Assembly: GCA_001725255.1 (NCBI GenBank)
Contig: MEFV01000002.1
Span: 124,001-188,000 of the forward strand
Direction: 5' to 3'
DNA: 64,000 nt
From: Comamonas sp. SCN 67-35
Lineage (GTDB): Bacteria; Pseudomonadota; Gammaproteobacteria; Burkholderiales; Burkholderiaceae_C
A program made the translations under genes and the position numbers. A model generated the notes under the pieces. The model worked only from the letters and a program-made list of their open reading frames with translations. It did no database searches and had not been told where the DNA came from. This document shows, piece by piece, positions 21,450 to 30,999 of the stretch (positions are counted from its first letter, which is position 1; each line of letters begins with the position of its first letter).

Positions 21450-22769
21450 GTGGCAACCAACGCGGCTCAACTGGCAAAGACCGGAAAATTCGGCGACTTG
21501 CGTCGCCGTCTGGTTTTTCTGCTGCTCGCCCTCGTGGTGTATCGGATCGGCGCGCACATTCCGGTGCCGGGAATCGATCCAAACCAACTGTCACAGCTGT
21601 TCAACAACCAGCAGGGCGGCATCCTCAACCTGTTCAACATGTTCTCGGGTGGGGCGCTGGAGCGTTTCACCGTGTTCGCGCTTGGCATCATGCCCTACAT
21701 CTCGGCGGCCATCATCATGCAGTTGATGACCTACGTGATACCGACGTTCGAGGCATTGAACAAGGAAGGTGAGTCTGGCCGTCGCAAGATCACGCAATAC
21801 ACGCGTTATGGCACGCTGGGCTTGTGCCTGTTCCAGTCGCTGGGCATAGCCGTTGCGCTCGAGAGCACGCCAGGGCTGGTGATTGAGCCCGGTTTTACAT
21901 TCCGCATGACGGCCGTGGTCAGCCTGACGGCGGGCAGCATGTTCCTGATGTGGCTGGGCGAGCAGATGACCGAGCGCGGCCTGGGCAACGGCATCTCGCT
22001 GCTGATTTTCGGCGGCATCGTCGCCGGCCTGCCCAATGCGATGGGGGGCTTGCTTGAGCTGGTGCGGACAGGTGCGATGAGCATCATTGTGTCGCTCTTC
22101 GTCGTGGCGCTCGTCGTGTTGGTCACCTATTTCGTGGTCTACGTGGAACGTGGCCAGCGCAAGATACTGGTCAACTATGCGCGCAGGCAGGTGGGCAACA
22201 AGGTGTATGGCGGTCAGTCGTCGCATCTTCCGCTCAAGCTGAACATGTCAGGCGTGATTCCGCCTATCTTCGCGTCGTCGATCATCCTGCTGCCGGCCAC
22301 CGTCGTGAACTGGTTCAGCTCGGGCGAGTCGATGCGCTGGCTCAAGGACATTTCCAGCACCCTCACACCGGGCTCGCCCCTGTATGTGATGCTGTATGCG
22401 GGCGCCATCATCTTTTTCTGCTTCTTCTACACGGCACTGGTTTTCAACAGCCGCGAGACGGCGGACAATCTCAAAAAGAGCGGCGCGTTCATTCCTGGCA
22501 TTCGCCCCGGAGAGCACACCGCCAAGTACATCGACAAGATCCTGCTGCGGCTCACTTTGGTCGGCGCCATCTATGTCACGCTGGTGTGTCTGCTGCCTGA
22601 GTTCCTCATCCTGCGCTACAACGTGCCGTTCTATTTCGGCGGTACGTCCCTGCTGATCATCGTGGTGGTCACGATGGACTTCATGTCTCAAGTGCAGAGC
22701 TATCTCATGAGTCAGCAGTATGAGTCGTTGCTCAAGAAGGCAAATTTCAGAACAACGATCAATGGCTAG
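21450..22769 (+). CDS. secY: Protein translocase subunit SecY
   Basis: Pore-forming subunit of the SecYEG translocon, 439 residues and about ten membrane helices. Recognisable parts are [56 protein letters not shown] and [20 protein letters not shown]. The start codon is GTG at 21450. No infA follows it: the next gene is rpmJ after a 122-bp gap. Confidence 0.98.
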   Translation: MATNAAQLAKTGKFGDLRRRLVFLLLALVVYRIGAHIPVPGIDPNQLSQLFNNQQGGILNLFNMFSGGALERFTVFALGIMPYISAAIIMQLMTYVIPTFEALNKEGESGRRKITQYTRYGTLGLCLFQSLGIAVALESTPGLVIEPGFTFRMTAVVSLTAGSMFLMWLGEQMTERGLGNGISLLIFGGIVAGLPNAMGGLLELVRTGAMSIIVSLFVVALVVLVTYFVVYVERGQRKILVNYARRQVGNKVYGGQSSHLPLKLNMSGVIPPIFASSIILLPATVVNWFSSGESMRWLKDISSTLTPGSPLYVMLYAGAIIFFCFFYTALVFNSRETADNLKKSGAFIPGIRPGEHTAKYIDKILLRLTLVGAIYVTLVCLLPEFLILRYNVPFYFGGTSLLIIVVVTMDFMSQVQSYLMSQQYESLLKKANFRTTING

Positions 22770-22891
22770 CGTATTGGCAAATCATCATCTACAATGCCCG
22801 GTTCTGCAGAATGCACTTAGCGATGAGCCGGTTTGATCGGTAACACGGCGTAGGTGCGTTGGGTGCACCTCGCATCGTCCAGGAGAGAAAA

Positions 22892-23005
22892 ATGAGAGTG
22901 TCGGCTTCTGTAAAGAAAATTTGCCGCAATTGCAAGATCATCCGCCGCAAGGGTGTGGTACGTGTGATCTGCTCTGACCAGCGCCACAAGCAGCGCCAAG
23001 GTTGA
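22892..23005 (+). CDS. rpmJ: 50S ribosomal protein L36 (zinc-ribbon type)
   Basis: bL36, 37 residues, too short for many gene callers: [19 protein letters not shown] followed by [18 protein letters not shown]. The C-x2-C...C...H zinc ligands are intact, so this is the C-plus form. A strong AGGAGA ribosome site precedes ATG 22892. It marks the start of the alpha-operon part, 22 bp before rpsM. Confidence 0.95.
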   Translation: MRVSASVKKICRNCKIIRRKGVVRVICSDQRHKQRQG

Positions 23006-23027
23006 TTGAAACGATTAGAGGACGCAA

Positions 23028-23393
23028 ATGGCTCGTATCGCTGGTATCAATATTCCGCCGCATCAGCACACCGAAATCGGTCTGACGGCTATCTACGGCA
23101 TTGGTCGCTCGAGTGCCCGCAAGATTTGCGAGGCGTGCGCCATCGCCTATTCGACCAAGATCAAGGACCTGACGGATGCTGATCTCGAGAAGATTCGCGA
23201 CCAGATCGCTCGGCTGACGATCGAGGGCGATTTGCGCCGCGAGATGACGATGAACATCAAGCGCCTGATGGACATCGGCTGCTACCGGGGTATGCGTCAT
23301 CGCCGTGGCCTGCCGGTACGCGGACAGCGCACGCGCACCAACGCCCGCACCCGCAAGGGCCCGCGCAAGGGTGCCGCAATGCTGAAGAAATAA
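23028..23393 (+). CDS. rpsM: 30S ribosomal protein S13
   Basis: uS13, 121 residues, in the head of the 30S subunit and contacting the P-site tRNA ([52 protein letters not shown]). It is 16 bp before rpsK. Confidence 0.98.
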   Translation: MARIAGINIPPHQHTEIGLTAIYGIGRSSARKICEACAIAYSTKIKDLTDADLEKIRDQIARLTIEGDLRREMTMNIKRLMDIGCYRGMRHRRGLPVRGQRTRTNARTRKGPRKGAAMLKK

Positions 23394-23409
23394 GGATTGA
23401 GAGATCATC

Positions 23410-23814
23410 ATGGCCAAATCCCCAGCCAACAACGCAGCGCAGCGCGTGCGCAAGAAGGTTCGCAAGAACGTATCCGACGGCATTGCGCACGTGCACGCCT
23501 CGTTCAACAACACCATCATCACCATCACGGATCGTCAGGGCAATGCCTTGTCGTGGGCATCCTCCGGTGGTCAGGGTTTCAAGGGTTCGCGCAAATCCAC
23601 GCCGTTCGCCGCTCAGGTGGCTTCTGAAGTCGCCGGTCGTGCCGCGATCGAGCAGGGCATCAAGAACCTGGACGTCGAAATCAAAGGCCCGGGTCCGGGC
23701 CGTGAATCGTCGGTGCGTGCGCTGGGTGCCTTGGGCATCCGCATCACGTCGATCGCCGATGTGACACCCGTTCCCCACAATGGCTGCCGCCCCCAGAAGC
23801 GCCGCCGTATCTGA
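23410..23814 (+). CDS. rpsK: 30S ribosomal protein S11
   Basis: uS11, 134 residues ([56 protein letters not shown]). The 94-bp gap to rpsD holds a hairpin (CCACCGATCGC / GCGATGGTGG) and a second small one (GCAGCGCAATCGCTGC). These are plausible S4 autoregulation or attenuation structures, but this is inference only. Confidence 0.98.
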   Translation: MAKSPANNAAQRVRKKVRKNVSDGIAHVHASFNNTIITITDRQGNALSWASSGGQGFKGSRKSTPFAAQVASEVAGRAAIEQGIKNLDVEIKGPGPGRESSVRALGALGIRITSIADVTPVPHNGCRPQKRRRI

Positions 23815-23908
23815 ACATTTTTTCATAAGCCCACCGCCACCGATCGCCTGGCGCGATGGTGGCTCCCGCAGCGCAATCGCTGCGGCAGTACAACTCTAGG
23901 AATACCCA

Positions 23909-24532
23909 GTGGCACGCTATCTCGGCCCCAAGGCCAAACTCTCCCGCCGCGAAGGCACCGACCTCTTCCTCAAGAGCGCTCGTCGCTCGATTGCGGACAA
24001 GGCGAAGTTCGACTCCAAGCCCGGCCAGCACGGCCGCATTTCGGGCGCCCGCACTTCCGACTACGGCCTGCAGCTGCGCGAAAAGCAGAAGGTCAAGCGC
24101 ATGTATGGGGTGCTGGAGAAGCAGTTCCGCCGCTATTTTGAAGAGGCCGATCGCCGCCGCGGCAACACGGGTGCCAATCTGCTGTCGCTGCTCGAGTCGC
24201 GCCTGGACAATGTCGTCTATCGCATGGGCTTCGGCTCCACGCGTGCCGAGGCGCGTCAGCTCGTCTCGCACAAGGCGATCACCGTCAACGGCCAGTGCGT
24301 CAACATCGCTTCCTATCTGGTGAAGGTGGGCGATCAGGTCGCGGTTCGCGAAAAATCCAAGAAGCAGGCGCGCATCACGGAAGCGCTGCAGCTGGCGCAG
24401 CAAGTGGGTATTCCGGCCTGGATGGAAGTGAACGTCGACAAGGTCGAGGGTGTCTTCAAGAAGGTGCCGGATCGCGACGAATTCGGCGCAGACATCAATG
24501 AATCGCTGATCGTCGAGTTGTATTCGCGTTGA
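23909..24532 (+). CDS. rpsD: 30S ribosomal protein S4
   Basis: uS4, 207 residues, GTG start at 23909. It has the N-terminal [19 protein letters not shown], and the S4 RNA-binding domain at [20 protein letters not shown]. In E. coli S4 represses alpha-operon translation. It is separated from rpoA by 113 bp. Confidence 0.98.
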   Translation: MARYLGPKAKLSRREGTDLFLKSARRSIADKAKFDSKPGQHGRISGARTSDYGLQLREKQKVKRMYGVLEKQFRRYFEEADRRRGNTGANLLSLLESRLDNVVYRMGFGSTRAEARQLVSHKAITVNGQCVNIASYLVKVGDQVAVREKSKKQARITEALQLAQQVGIPAWMEVNVDKVEGVFKKVPDRDEFGADINESLIVELYSR

Positions 24533-24645
24533 TTCCGGGGCGCATCCGCATTGTGCAATCGTTCCCGCCCGGCGAGGCATCGTCTGGCGGGCGCTTCATC
24601 AGCCTTACCGGTGTAACGAGCTGGGGGCATTGAGAGGAAGTCTGC

Positions 24646-25638
24646 ATGCAAACCAATTTGCTCAAACCCAAGACCATCAACGTGGAGCAGATCAGCGCCA
24701 ACCGCGCCAAGGTGGAGCTCGAGCCGTTCGAGCGTGGCTACGGTCATACGCTCGGCAATGCCATTCGCCGTGTCCTGCTGTCCTCGATGGATGGCTACGC
24801 GCCCACGGAAGTCTCGATCGCGGGCGTCGTCCACGAATATGCGTCCATCGATGGCGTGCAGGAAGACGTCATCAACATCCTGCTCAATCTCAAGGGCGTG
24901 GTCTTCAAGCTCTACAACCGCGATGAAGTGACGCTGTCGCTGCGCAAGGACGTCGAGGGCGTGGTCGTGGCGGGGGATATCCAGACACCGCACGATGTCG
25001 AGATCATCAATCCCGAGCATCCCATCGCCACTCTGTCGGCTGGGGGCAAGCTCGACATGCAGATCAAGGTGGAGAAGGGTCGGGGGTATGTTCCCGGCAA
25101 CCAGCGCTGGCACGGCGATGAGCCCAACAAGGCCATTGGCCGCATCGTGATGGATGCCTCCTTTTCTCCGATTCGCCGCGTCAGCTACACCGTGGAGAGC
25201 GCTCGCGTGGAGCAGCGCACGGACTTGGACAAACTGGTGCTCGACATCGAAACCAATGGCACGGTCACGGCGGAGGAAGCCGTCCGCACCTCGGCGAAGA
25301 TCCTGGTCGAACAGCTGGCGGTATTCGCCCAGCTCGATGGCGGGGATATTTTCGAAGCAGGGGCCTCCAGCACGCGTTCCAGCGGCGCGTCCTTCGATCC
25401 GGTGCTGCTGCGCCCGGTCGACGAGCTGGAGCTCACGGTGCGTTCGGCCAACTGCCTCAAGGCAGAGAACATCTACTATATCGGTGACCTGATCCAGCGT
25501 ACCGAAAACGAGCTGCTCAAGACCCCGAACCTGGGTCGCAAGTCGCTCAACGAGATCAAGGAAGTGCTTGCCTCGCGCGGCCTCACCTTGGGCATGCGAC
25601 TGGAGAACTGGCCCCCGGCCGGGCTCGAAAGACGTTGA
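24646..25638 (+). CDS. rpoA: DNA-directed RNA polymerase subunit alpha
   Basis: RNA polymerase assembly subunit, 330 residues. The N-terminal domain includes [20 protein letters not shown] (dimerisation/assembly). A linker leads to the C-terminal domain with the two helix-hairpin-helix motifs ([39 protein letters not shown]) that contact UP elements and activators. It is followed by rplQ after 90 bp. Confidence 0.99.
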   Translation: MQTNLLKPKTINVEQISANRAKVELEPFERGYGHTLGNAIRRVLLSSMDGYAPTEVSIAGVVHEYASIDGVQEDVINILLNLKGVVFKLYNRDEVTLSLRKDVEGVVVAGDIQTPHDVEIINPEHPIATLSAGGKLDMQIKVEKGRGYVPGNQRWHGDEPNKAIGRIVMDASFSPIRRVSYTVESARVEQRTDLDKLVLDIETNGTVTAEEAVRTSAKILVEQLAVFAQLDGGDIFEAGASSTRSSGASFDPVLLRPVDELELTVRSANCLKAENIYYIGDLIQRTENELLKTPNLGRKSLNEIKEVLASRGLTLGMRLENWPPAGLERR

Positions 25639-25728
25639 TTTCAAGTACGGGCTGCCAGCCAGCCCGGTGCCGCGGGAGGTACCTGACACGGCCCCCCGCA
25701 TTACAAGTGTCCAGAAGGAAGAAGCACC

Positions 25729-26118
25729 ATGCGTCACGGAAACGGACTGCGAAAACTCAACCGCACCAGCGCGCATCGCAAGGCGATGCTGCAGAACATG
25801 ATGAACTCGCTCATCGAGCACGAGGCCATCAAGACCACGTTGCCCAAGGCCAAGGAATTGCGCCGCGTGATCGAGCCCATGATCACCCTGGCTCGCGCGG
25901 ATTCGGTGGCCAATCGCCGTCTGGCTTTTGCCCGCCTGCGCAACTCGGACAGCGTGACCAAGCTGTTCACCGACCTGGGTCCGCGCTTCAAGGCCCGTCC
26001 AGGCGGCTACACGCGCATCCTGAAAATGGGGTTCCGCGTGGGTGACAACGCTCCCATGGCGTACGTGGAACTGGTGGACGGCCCCGTCGCCTCCACCAAT
26101 TCGGAAACGAAGGCCTGA
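25729..26118 (+). CDS. rplQ: 50S ribosomal protein L17
   Basis: bL17, 129 residues ([60 protein letters not shown]). It is the last gene of the alpha operon; tRNA-fMet begins 25 bp downstream. The original shared terminator probably now lies beyond the island at 42887-42911. Confidence 0.98.
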   Translation: MRHGNGLRKLNRTSAHRKAMLQNMMNSLIEHEAIKTTLPKAKELRRVIEPMITLARADSVANRRLAFARLRNSDSVTKLFTDLGPRFKARPGGYTRILKMGFRVGDNAPMAYVELVDGPVASTNSETKA

Positions 26119-26143
26119 TTACCTGATACAATACCCGGCTTAC

Positions 26144-26225
<82 letters not shown>

Positions 26226-26228
26226 ATC

Positions 26229-26260
26229 AAGGACTTACGAGAGATCGTAGGTCCTTTTTT
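26229..26260 (+). terminator. Rho-independent terminator just inside attL
   Basis: A 12-bp stem (AAGGACTTACGA with TCGTAGGTCCTT, one G-T pair), a GAGA loop and a run of six or more T. Located between the tRNA and the integrase promoter, it would stop ribosomal-operon/tRNA transcription from entering the island. Confidence 0.8.
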
Positions 26261-26276
26261 ATTGCTGCCGGATTTT

Positions 26277-26298
26277 TTGCTGCACTTTTGCTGCACTT
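26277..26298. repeat. Left 22-bp repeat: two tandem TTGCTGCACTT units
   Basis: Two head-to-tail copies of the 11-mer TTGCTGCACTT, 51 bp inside attL and 59 bp upstream of the integrase start. An identical 22-bp block is at 42699-42720 upstream of the AlpA-like gene. The position and symmetry suggest arm-type recombinase sites or AlpA/Xis binding sites. Confidence 0.7.
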
Positions 26299-26357
26299 TT
26301 TCCTATACCTTGTCCCGGATGGGATGTCCCCTTCCGGAAACTCATCCGGAGACAAGG

Positions 26358-27359
26358 ATGGCTACCATCAACAAGCGCGGCCTGTACCAGTATCAGGCGA
26401 TCGTCCGCAGAGCCGGGTACCCGACCCAGTGCAAGACGTTTGAAGCAAAGCGCGATGCCCAGGATTGGGCGTCGACGGTCGAGTCAGAGATGCGGCGCGG
26501 AGTCTTCGTTGACCGCACCGAGGCCGAGCGCATGACGCTGGGCCAACTGCTTGAACGCTACCGCGACAAGGTAACACCTCTGAAGCGTGGCGAAGCTCCT
26601 GAACGATCCAGGCTCAAGCGGTTGATCGCACACCCTATCGCCCTCCAGCGCCTGGCCCGACTTCGAGCCGTGGACTTCTCGGACTACCGGGATGAGCGTC
26701 TTGACGAAGGGGCGTCAAACAAGACAGTTCGTGAAGAACTGCTGTTGTTGTCCGCGGTCCTCAACACGGCGTCCAAAGAATGGTCGATTCCAGTCGAGAA
26801 CTGGGTTTGTCACTTACGCAAGCCTGCGGCTGGAAAGCATCGAGAACGCCGACCCTCTGCGGACGAAGAGCAAAAACTGATGACTGCTTGCAAAGAGAGC
26901 AAGAGCGAGGGGCTCGAATTTGCTGTCGTGCTTGCGATTGAGACTGGCATGCGGCGCGGCGAACTCGCCGGATTGACGTGGGCTCAGGTGGACTTCAGCA
27001 ATTCCGTTGTTCGATTGGTGCAAACGAAGAACGGGGAAGGACGTATCGTGCCGTTGTCCGTGAAAGCGGAAGAAGCGCTTCGAGCGCTTCGAGTCCCGTC
27101 GCGCGCCACCAACTGCAAGATCTTCTCGTTTTACGATTCCAATGGATTGGGCGCGGCTTTCACCCGTGCCTGCCGGAGGGCTGGCATCCAAGACCTCCAC
27201 TTTCACGATTTGCGCCATGAGGCGGCATCGCGCTTCGCTCCACGCATGGCGGCTCCCTCGCTGGCGAAAATCATGGGTTGGAAGACACTTCAGATGGCGA
27301 TGCGGTATTACAACCCGCGCGAAGCTGAGCTTGTCGCGCTGGTACGTGCGGCGGCGTGA
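26358..27359 (+). CDS. int: Tyrosine-recombinase integrase of the island
   Basis: Site-specific recombinase that would integrate and excise the element at tRNA-fMet. It has 333 residues. The N-terminus has an arm-binding-like segment (ATINKRGLYQYQAIVRRAGY), then a SAM-like core-binding domain. The catalytic domain carries all expected residues: the first Arg in ETGMRRGELAGLTW, Lys in TKNGEGRIVPL, H-x-x-R in HDLRHEAASR, the GWK position in MGWKTLQMAMRYY, and the Tyr nucleophile in MRYY. ATG 26358 was preferred over 26262 because it follows AAGG and avoids translating the tandem repeats. The protein appears intact. Confidence 0.95.
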   Translation: MATINKRGLYQYQAIVRRAGYPTQCKTFEAKRDAQDWASTVESEMRRGVFVDRTEAERMTLGQLLERYRDKVTPLKRGEAPERSRLKRLIAHPIALQRLARLRAVDFSDYRDERLDEGASNKTVREELLLLSAVLNTASKEWSIPVENWVCHLRKPAAGKHRERRPSADEEQKLMTACKESKSEGLEFAVVLAIETGMRRGELAGLTWAQVDFSNSVVRLVQTKNGEGRIVPLSVKAEEALRALRVPSRATNCKIFSFYDSNGLGAAFTRACRRAGIQDLHFHDLRHEAASRFAPRMAAPSLAKIMGWKTLQMAMRYYNPREAELVALVRAAA

Positions 27360-27463
27360 TCGGCCTGCCAGGGAGGAAGGGGCGGGCGGCGTGGGGCGTG
27401 CAGAGAGCCCTTCCTCGCCTATGGCTAAAGGTCTGCGGGGCTGTGCGCCGGATAGGGGTGAAA

Positions 27464-28490
27464 GCCCCCACCAGACGGTGGGGGCTGAGGTAAGAATGTC
27501 CTCAAGCGAGCAGTGCAGCTCGCTTTGATGCCGCGCAGTCTGACCTCCTCTGGCAAGCCAGAGACACGCGGACTTCATCCCTTCCTGCTTTCCCCTGCCG
27601 CCAAGCGGGGGATGTTCGCTGTCAGTGCCGCCAAGCACCTTCAGCTATCAGACCTGCAATGAGCCGCCAAGCTCAAATCCCCTTGCGGGGTACACACTTT
27701 TCAACCGCTGGCAGTTTTCGAGTGGTCTTGCGACCGTCGCCTCGGGCTTGGGTGATTAGTCCTCGCCATCAGCTCAACCTCTACTATCCGCCGCTCCCTC
27801 TCTTGTGCCGTCCCAGGTGCCACCCCGGTCAATTGGCCGTCAGAGATTCCCGTGTTAGTTCATCGTGTCGAAACCACGATTTCGGCTTGTGTCATCTCAA
27901 GTTCAAGGCATCGCATACGCTTACGGGCCTTCGCCCTTTCAGCACTCCGATGTTCCATAGCGAGCGCCTACCCGCCCTGAACTTTCACCGATGAATCACC
28001 CCTTGCGGGGCACAACCAAGGTTTCTTACCGCGATAAAGGGGGCTCTCACCCCTAGCTACGTGCTTGAGCTATCCAGCGACCCGTCCATTACGACGGTGC
28101 CAGGCTTCCGGGTCTCCCCTCGCCCCTGTGCCATTTCTGACACCTCAGCAGCCCACACGCGCGGCATCCGTCACGCCGTTCAGTTCCGAACGTCCCGGAT
28201 GGTGGATTTTCACCACTTCACAGATGAACAGGGTTTGTGCTCGTTACCGAGCCTCCCGTTTCCACGTCGCCCAACATTCGATCCATCCACAAATTGATTG
28301 GGTCGAACGGGGGGTGCCCCCCCCCAAGCGCCCGTTTCAGCCGCACCAGCCAGTGTTACCCGGCATGCAGCTAAGGCGGTTTGCTGACGCTTGGCGAGCG
28401 TCAGCGTGGGGTCTCCCCCTGTGTGTATTTTGCAAGTTGGCGATCCTGCCCGATGCGCCCTGGCGCAAGGCGCACGGGGCAGGATCGCCG
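27464..28490 (-). ncRNA. Candidate large structured RNA (minus-strand reading)
   Basis: Many perfect short inverted repeats: GCCCCCACC/GGTGGGGGC (27464-27485), AGCGAGC/GCTCGCT (27505-27524), CTCTGGC/GCCAGAG (27548-27563), CCCC..GGGG (27592-27610), GTGC/GCAC (27625-27638) and GAGC/GCTC (27661-27674). There are also two identical CCCCTTGCGGGG hairpins (27679, 27999), GCTGACGCT/AGCGTCAGC (28383-28405) and a 13-bp arm pair (28439-28489). Three of the hairpins share the minus-strand loop TTGGCG, and the one at 28383 presents the complementary CGCCAA. Segments such as GGTGAAAATCCACC and GGGGTGAGAGCCCC recall group II intron domain I, but no domain V or reverse transcriptase was found. Strand and exact ends are inferred. 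Confidence 0.3.
28439..28489. repeat. Long perfect hairpin
   Basis: GGCGATCCTGCCC (28439-28451) pairs perfectly with GGGCAGGATCGCC (28477-28489). A second 6-bp stem (TGCGCC/GGCGCA) lies inside and the loop is CTGGCGCAA. There is no T-tract on either side, so it is not a normal terminator; it could be a recombination, processing or structured-RNA element. Confidence 0.8.
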
Positions 28491-29154
28491 ACGCAGGTGC
28501 GGTCGCTTCCGCGCCCGCAAGCATCGTTCCTCTGCACGGGTATAGCGCTTTTCGGAAGAATCTACAGGAGGATTTCGAGGAACATCAATACATCAAACTT
28601 CCGGAAACCAAATCACATAACAACCACGCGGGCTGCGGCGCGATGCAAATCCTCGCAAGTCGTAGAAAAATTTCATACTGCCGCGTGTCAATCGAAGTAG
28701 ATCTGACGCGCCGAAGCAGCGCGCGCCGCTTGCCGATCAGCGGCGGTGCAGATGGAAACGCCCGTGCCATCCGGACAAGCCGTTTCGGTCGGCTATCGTG
28801 CCTGGCCGCCCGTAGCGGGCTGGCACGCATTGGCTCAGGGACATCGTGCTGGACCGCGTCGCGCCGCAACACCTTTTTTGGCCAACCGCTTCAGGCTGGA
28901 GGCAGTCGGTTAAATTTCAGAGACGAATGTCGGCAGCCATCAAAACCAGCCGCTCGTTGGATGCCTCGCCGGCTGACCGCTTTGGTCAGAGACGGCTCCT
29001 TCATCCACAATTTCATGAATGGGTGCCAGCGCTGCTCGGGCGATGGCGCTGAACGTCCGCTCCCACCATCAGCCAACTGGCGCTGTCGACCCTGAGCAGC
29101 CATCCAGATGAAAGCTCCAAAGCTGTCATTCAGCCAAGCGGCATGTGCAAGGCC

Positions 29155-29424
29155 AATACGCCTTGGCGCGCGCGGGCGCCGCACGGCATCGAGCCATGGC
29201 AGGTCAATGCCCAGCACTTCGCGGTAAAGGAACAGCAACGCGCTCAACGCCTGGTTGTGCGTGGCAGCAGCCACCCGCCGCTCGTTGGCCAGCATGCCCA
29301 GAAAACGCTCGATTTCCACGTGCCCCATGTCTCGCGGATGCCGCAAACCGTGCCATTTCACAAACGTGCGCACCCATTGCACATAGGCCTGTTCGGTGCT
29401 AGTGTTTGTAACAAATTCACTCAC
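29155..29424 (-). pseudogene. Integron integrase (IntI) fragment, N-terminal domain only
   Basis: The first 90 codons read as the core-binding domain of an integron-type tyrosine recombinase: TEQAYVQWVRTFVKWHGLRH, PRDMGHVEIERFLGMLANER, ATHNQALSALLFLYREVLG and VRRPRAPRRI. Homology stops at that point. The frame continues to 28891 with unrelated sequence (GLAHAAWLNDSFGAF...), and the catalytic domain (R, H-x-x-R, Y) is absent. The fragment cannot recombine. Its orientation means cassettes would lie to the right, beyond 29424, where cassette-like genes and an attC-like site are found. Confidence 0.8.
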
Positions 29425-29525
29425 GGACCTGATCCAGCAACCGTGTGGCGCGCAACACAGGAGGGGCGGCGGGTTTCATGGCTGAATTTAGTACTGTATT
29501 TTTGTACGATATACATGCCGCAAAG

Positions 29526-29529
29526 CTAG
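29526..29529. repeat. CTAG target-site duplication, left of the IS5-family element
   Basis: CTAG immediately before the left inverted repeat, matched by CTAG at 30709-30712. This is the 4-bp target preference known for IS5-family elements. Confidence 0.8.
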
Positions 29530-30708
29530 GGAAGGTCTGCACAACCCGCCTCATGGCGCAAGCTGATGCGTGAACATTCACATGGTGAAACCGAAGCCGA
29601 ATTTACGCCCGATTTCCCGCTCTTTCGGCCAATTTCAGCCGTATTGCGGGCCCTTGCCCGTGCTGCAGGCGCACTCATGCCCGCGCTCCCTGCAAAATGC
29701 GCTTGCGCACCATCCACAGATTGGACAGCGCGAACAGCACCAGAAGCTGGCTGGTGTTCTTGGCCAGGCCCTTGTAACGCACCTTGCGGTGGCCAAACTG
29801 GCACTTGAGAACTCGGAACTGGTGCTCGACCTTGGCGCGGATACGCGCCTTGACGGTCTCCATCTGATCGAGCAACACATCAAGGGGGCGGTTCTTGTCG
29901 AGCTTCTTGCGCTTGCCCGGCATCATGGCGATGTGCCAATGGGTATCAGGGTGCTGCTCCTGTACTTCGCCACGCTTGTCAACACCTCGGTAGCCCGAAT
30001 CTGCAAAGACTTGTGTTTCCTCGCCGTGCAACAGCGCCGCTGCCTGCGTGATGTCGTGGGCGTTGGCGGCCGTGGTGGTGACGGTGTGCACCAAGCCCGA
30101 ATCGGCATCCACGCCAATGTGCGCCTTCATACCGAAGTGCCATTGGTTGCCCTTCTTGGTTTGGTGCATCTCAGGGTCGCGCTGCCCATCCTTGTTCTTG
30201 GTGGAACTGGGTGCGGCAATCAAGGTGGCATCGACCACGGTGCCGCTCTTGAGCAGCAGGCCGCGGGCGGCCAGTTGGGCATTGACGGTGGCAAGGATTT
30301 GAGCTGCCAGCTCGTTCCTCTCCAAGAGGTGTCGAAAGCGCAGGATGGTGCTCTCGTCGGGCAGGCGGGTGATGCCTGCGTCCAGGTGGGCGAACTCTCG
30401 GTACAGAGGGACGTCGTGCAAGGCTTCTTCCATCGCCGGGTCGCAGTGCCCGAAGAATTGCTGCAGCAGGTGAATGCGCAGCATCGTCTCCAGGGCAAAG
30501 GGCGGGCGCCCCGTCTTGCCTGCAGGCGCGTGCGGTGCAATCAGCGCCAGAAGATCAGGCCATGGGATGACGGCATCCATCTCATCGAGGAATGCACGCT
30601 TGCGCGTCCTCTTGGGGGCAAGTTCAAATCCGCTTGTTGCAAGGCTCATTTGCTTCATGGGTGTTCAACGTCCGAGGGGCTCAGGTGGTGGACTTTTGCA
30701 GACCTTTC
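29530..30708 (-). mobile_element. IS5-family insertion sequence, apparently complete
   Basis: A 1179-bp element with terminal inverted repeats GGAAGGTCTGCACAA (29530-29544) and, inverted, GAAAGGTCTGCAAAA (30694-30708), 13 of 15 matching. CTAG duplications flank it. It contains one intact transposase. It inserted about 100 bp from the integron-integrase start, that is, into the former attI/promoter region. Confidence 0.88.
29675..30658 (-). CDS. IS5-family DDE transposase
   Basis: Full-length 327-residue transposase. The N-terminal helical domain (KTGRPPFALETMLRIHLLQQ, PLYREFAHLD) is followed by the DDE catalytic core: first Asp in GTVVDATLIAAPSS, second in VFADSGYRG, and Glu in RAKVEHQFRVLKCQFG. 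A MHQTKKGNQWHFGMKAHIGVD segment is typical of the family. The frame is open throughout, so the element could be active. A decayed relative of the same segment is at about 40058-40134. Confidence 0.93.
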   Translation of the reverse strand: MKQMSLATSGFELAPKRTRKRAFLDEMDAVIPWPDLLALIAPHAPAGKTGRPPFALETMLRIHLLQQFFGHCDPAMEEALHDVPLYREFAHLDAGITRLPDESTILRFRHLLERNELAAQILATVNAQLAARGLLLKSGTVVDATLIAAPSSTKNKDGQRDPEMHQTKKGNQWHFGMKAHIGVDADSGLVHTVTTTAANAHDITQAAALLHGEETQVFADSGYRGVDKRGEVQEQHPDTHWHIAMMPGKRKKLDKNRPLDVLLDQMETVKARIRAKVEHQFRVLKCQFGHRKVRYKGLAKNTSQLLVLFALSNLWMVRKRILQGARA

Positions 30709-30999
30709 CTAGGCTACAAGCCCCGTGCAGCGTTTTCTGCGTGCCAATTTAGACCGCAAGCGCCGGATATAGCCTGCGAGTTGGTGCGGTCTACATTACG
30801 TTAGCAGAGAAAGTGAAATTAGAGCCGAGGGAACAGGTCTTCCAAACTAACAAAATCGGTCAGGCGTTGCAATATGGGAATTTTCAATTAATGTGTGCCG
30901 TGATGCACCACGAATAACGAATTCCATTATTTTCATCTAAGAATCATAAATTGTATTATTGAATTTAAATTATCTTATTTATTTTTTAAAGGATATATC
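30709..30999. other. AT-rich gap with possible attI remnant
   Basis: After the right CTAG duplication, about 90 bp leads to CATTACGTTAGCAGAG, where GTTAGCA at 30800 resembles an integron core site (GTTRRRY, imperfect). Without the IS, this point lies about 190 bp from the IntI start, a plausible attI distance. The remaining 190 bp are very AT-rich and end in an AAAGGA ribosome site at 30987-30992 for the next gene. Confidence 0.35.

Larger units (their letters stand above)
27360..29154. other. 1.8-kb stretch without a convincing gene
   Basis: Both strands were read. Short open frames of 60-230 codons occur in all frames, but none has a recognisable domain or ribosome site. The first 1.1 kb is extremely hairpin-rich (see the candidate ncRNA). 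From about 28560 to 29154 the sequence has no obvious structure. The open frame of the integron-integrase fragment continues to 28891 but without homology to that family after 29155. Confidence 0.6.

Noticed and set aside
22770..22891. infA or another small gene between secY and rpmJ
   Set aside because: The only ATG frame overlaps the secY stop and ends after about 24 codons with no IF-1-like sequence.
27464..28350. Complete group II intron on the minus strand, starting near a GTGCGG at about 28349
   Set aside because: Some domain-I-like motifs are present, but no reverse transcriptase and no domain V hairpin could be found, so a complete intron is not supported.
27659..28700. Several plus-strand frames of 78-211 codons in the hairpin-rich region
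   Set aside because: No ribosome sites, no recognisable domains, and they are broken by the palindromes; the region looks non-coding.
29485..29515. LexA box in the IntI promoter (TACTGTATTTTTGTAC)
   Set aside because: Only one half site (ACAG) fits; the other half does not match the LexA consensus well enough to claim SOS control.
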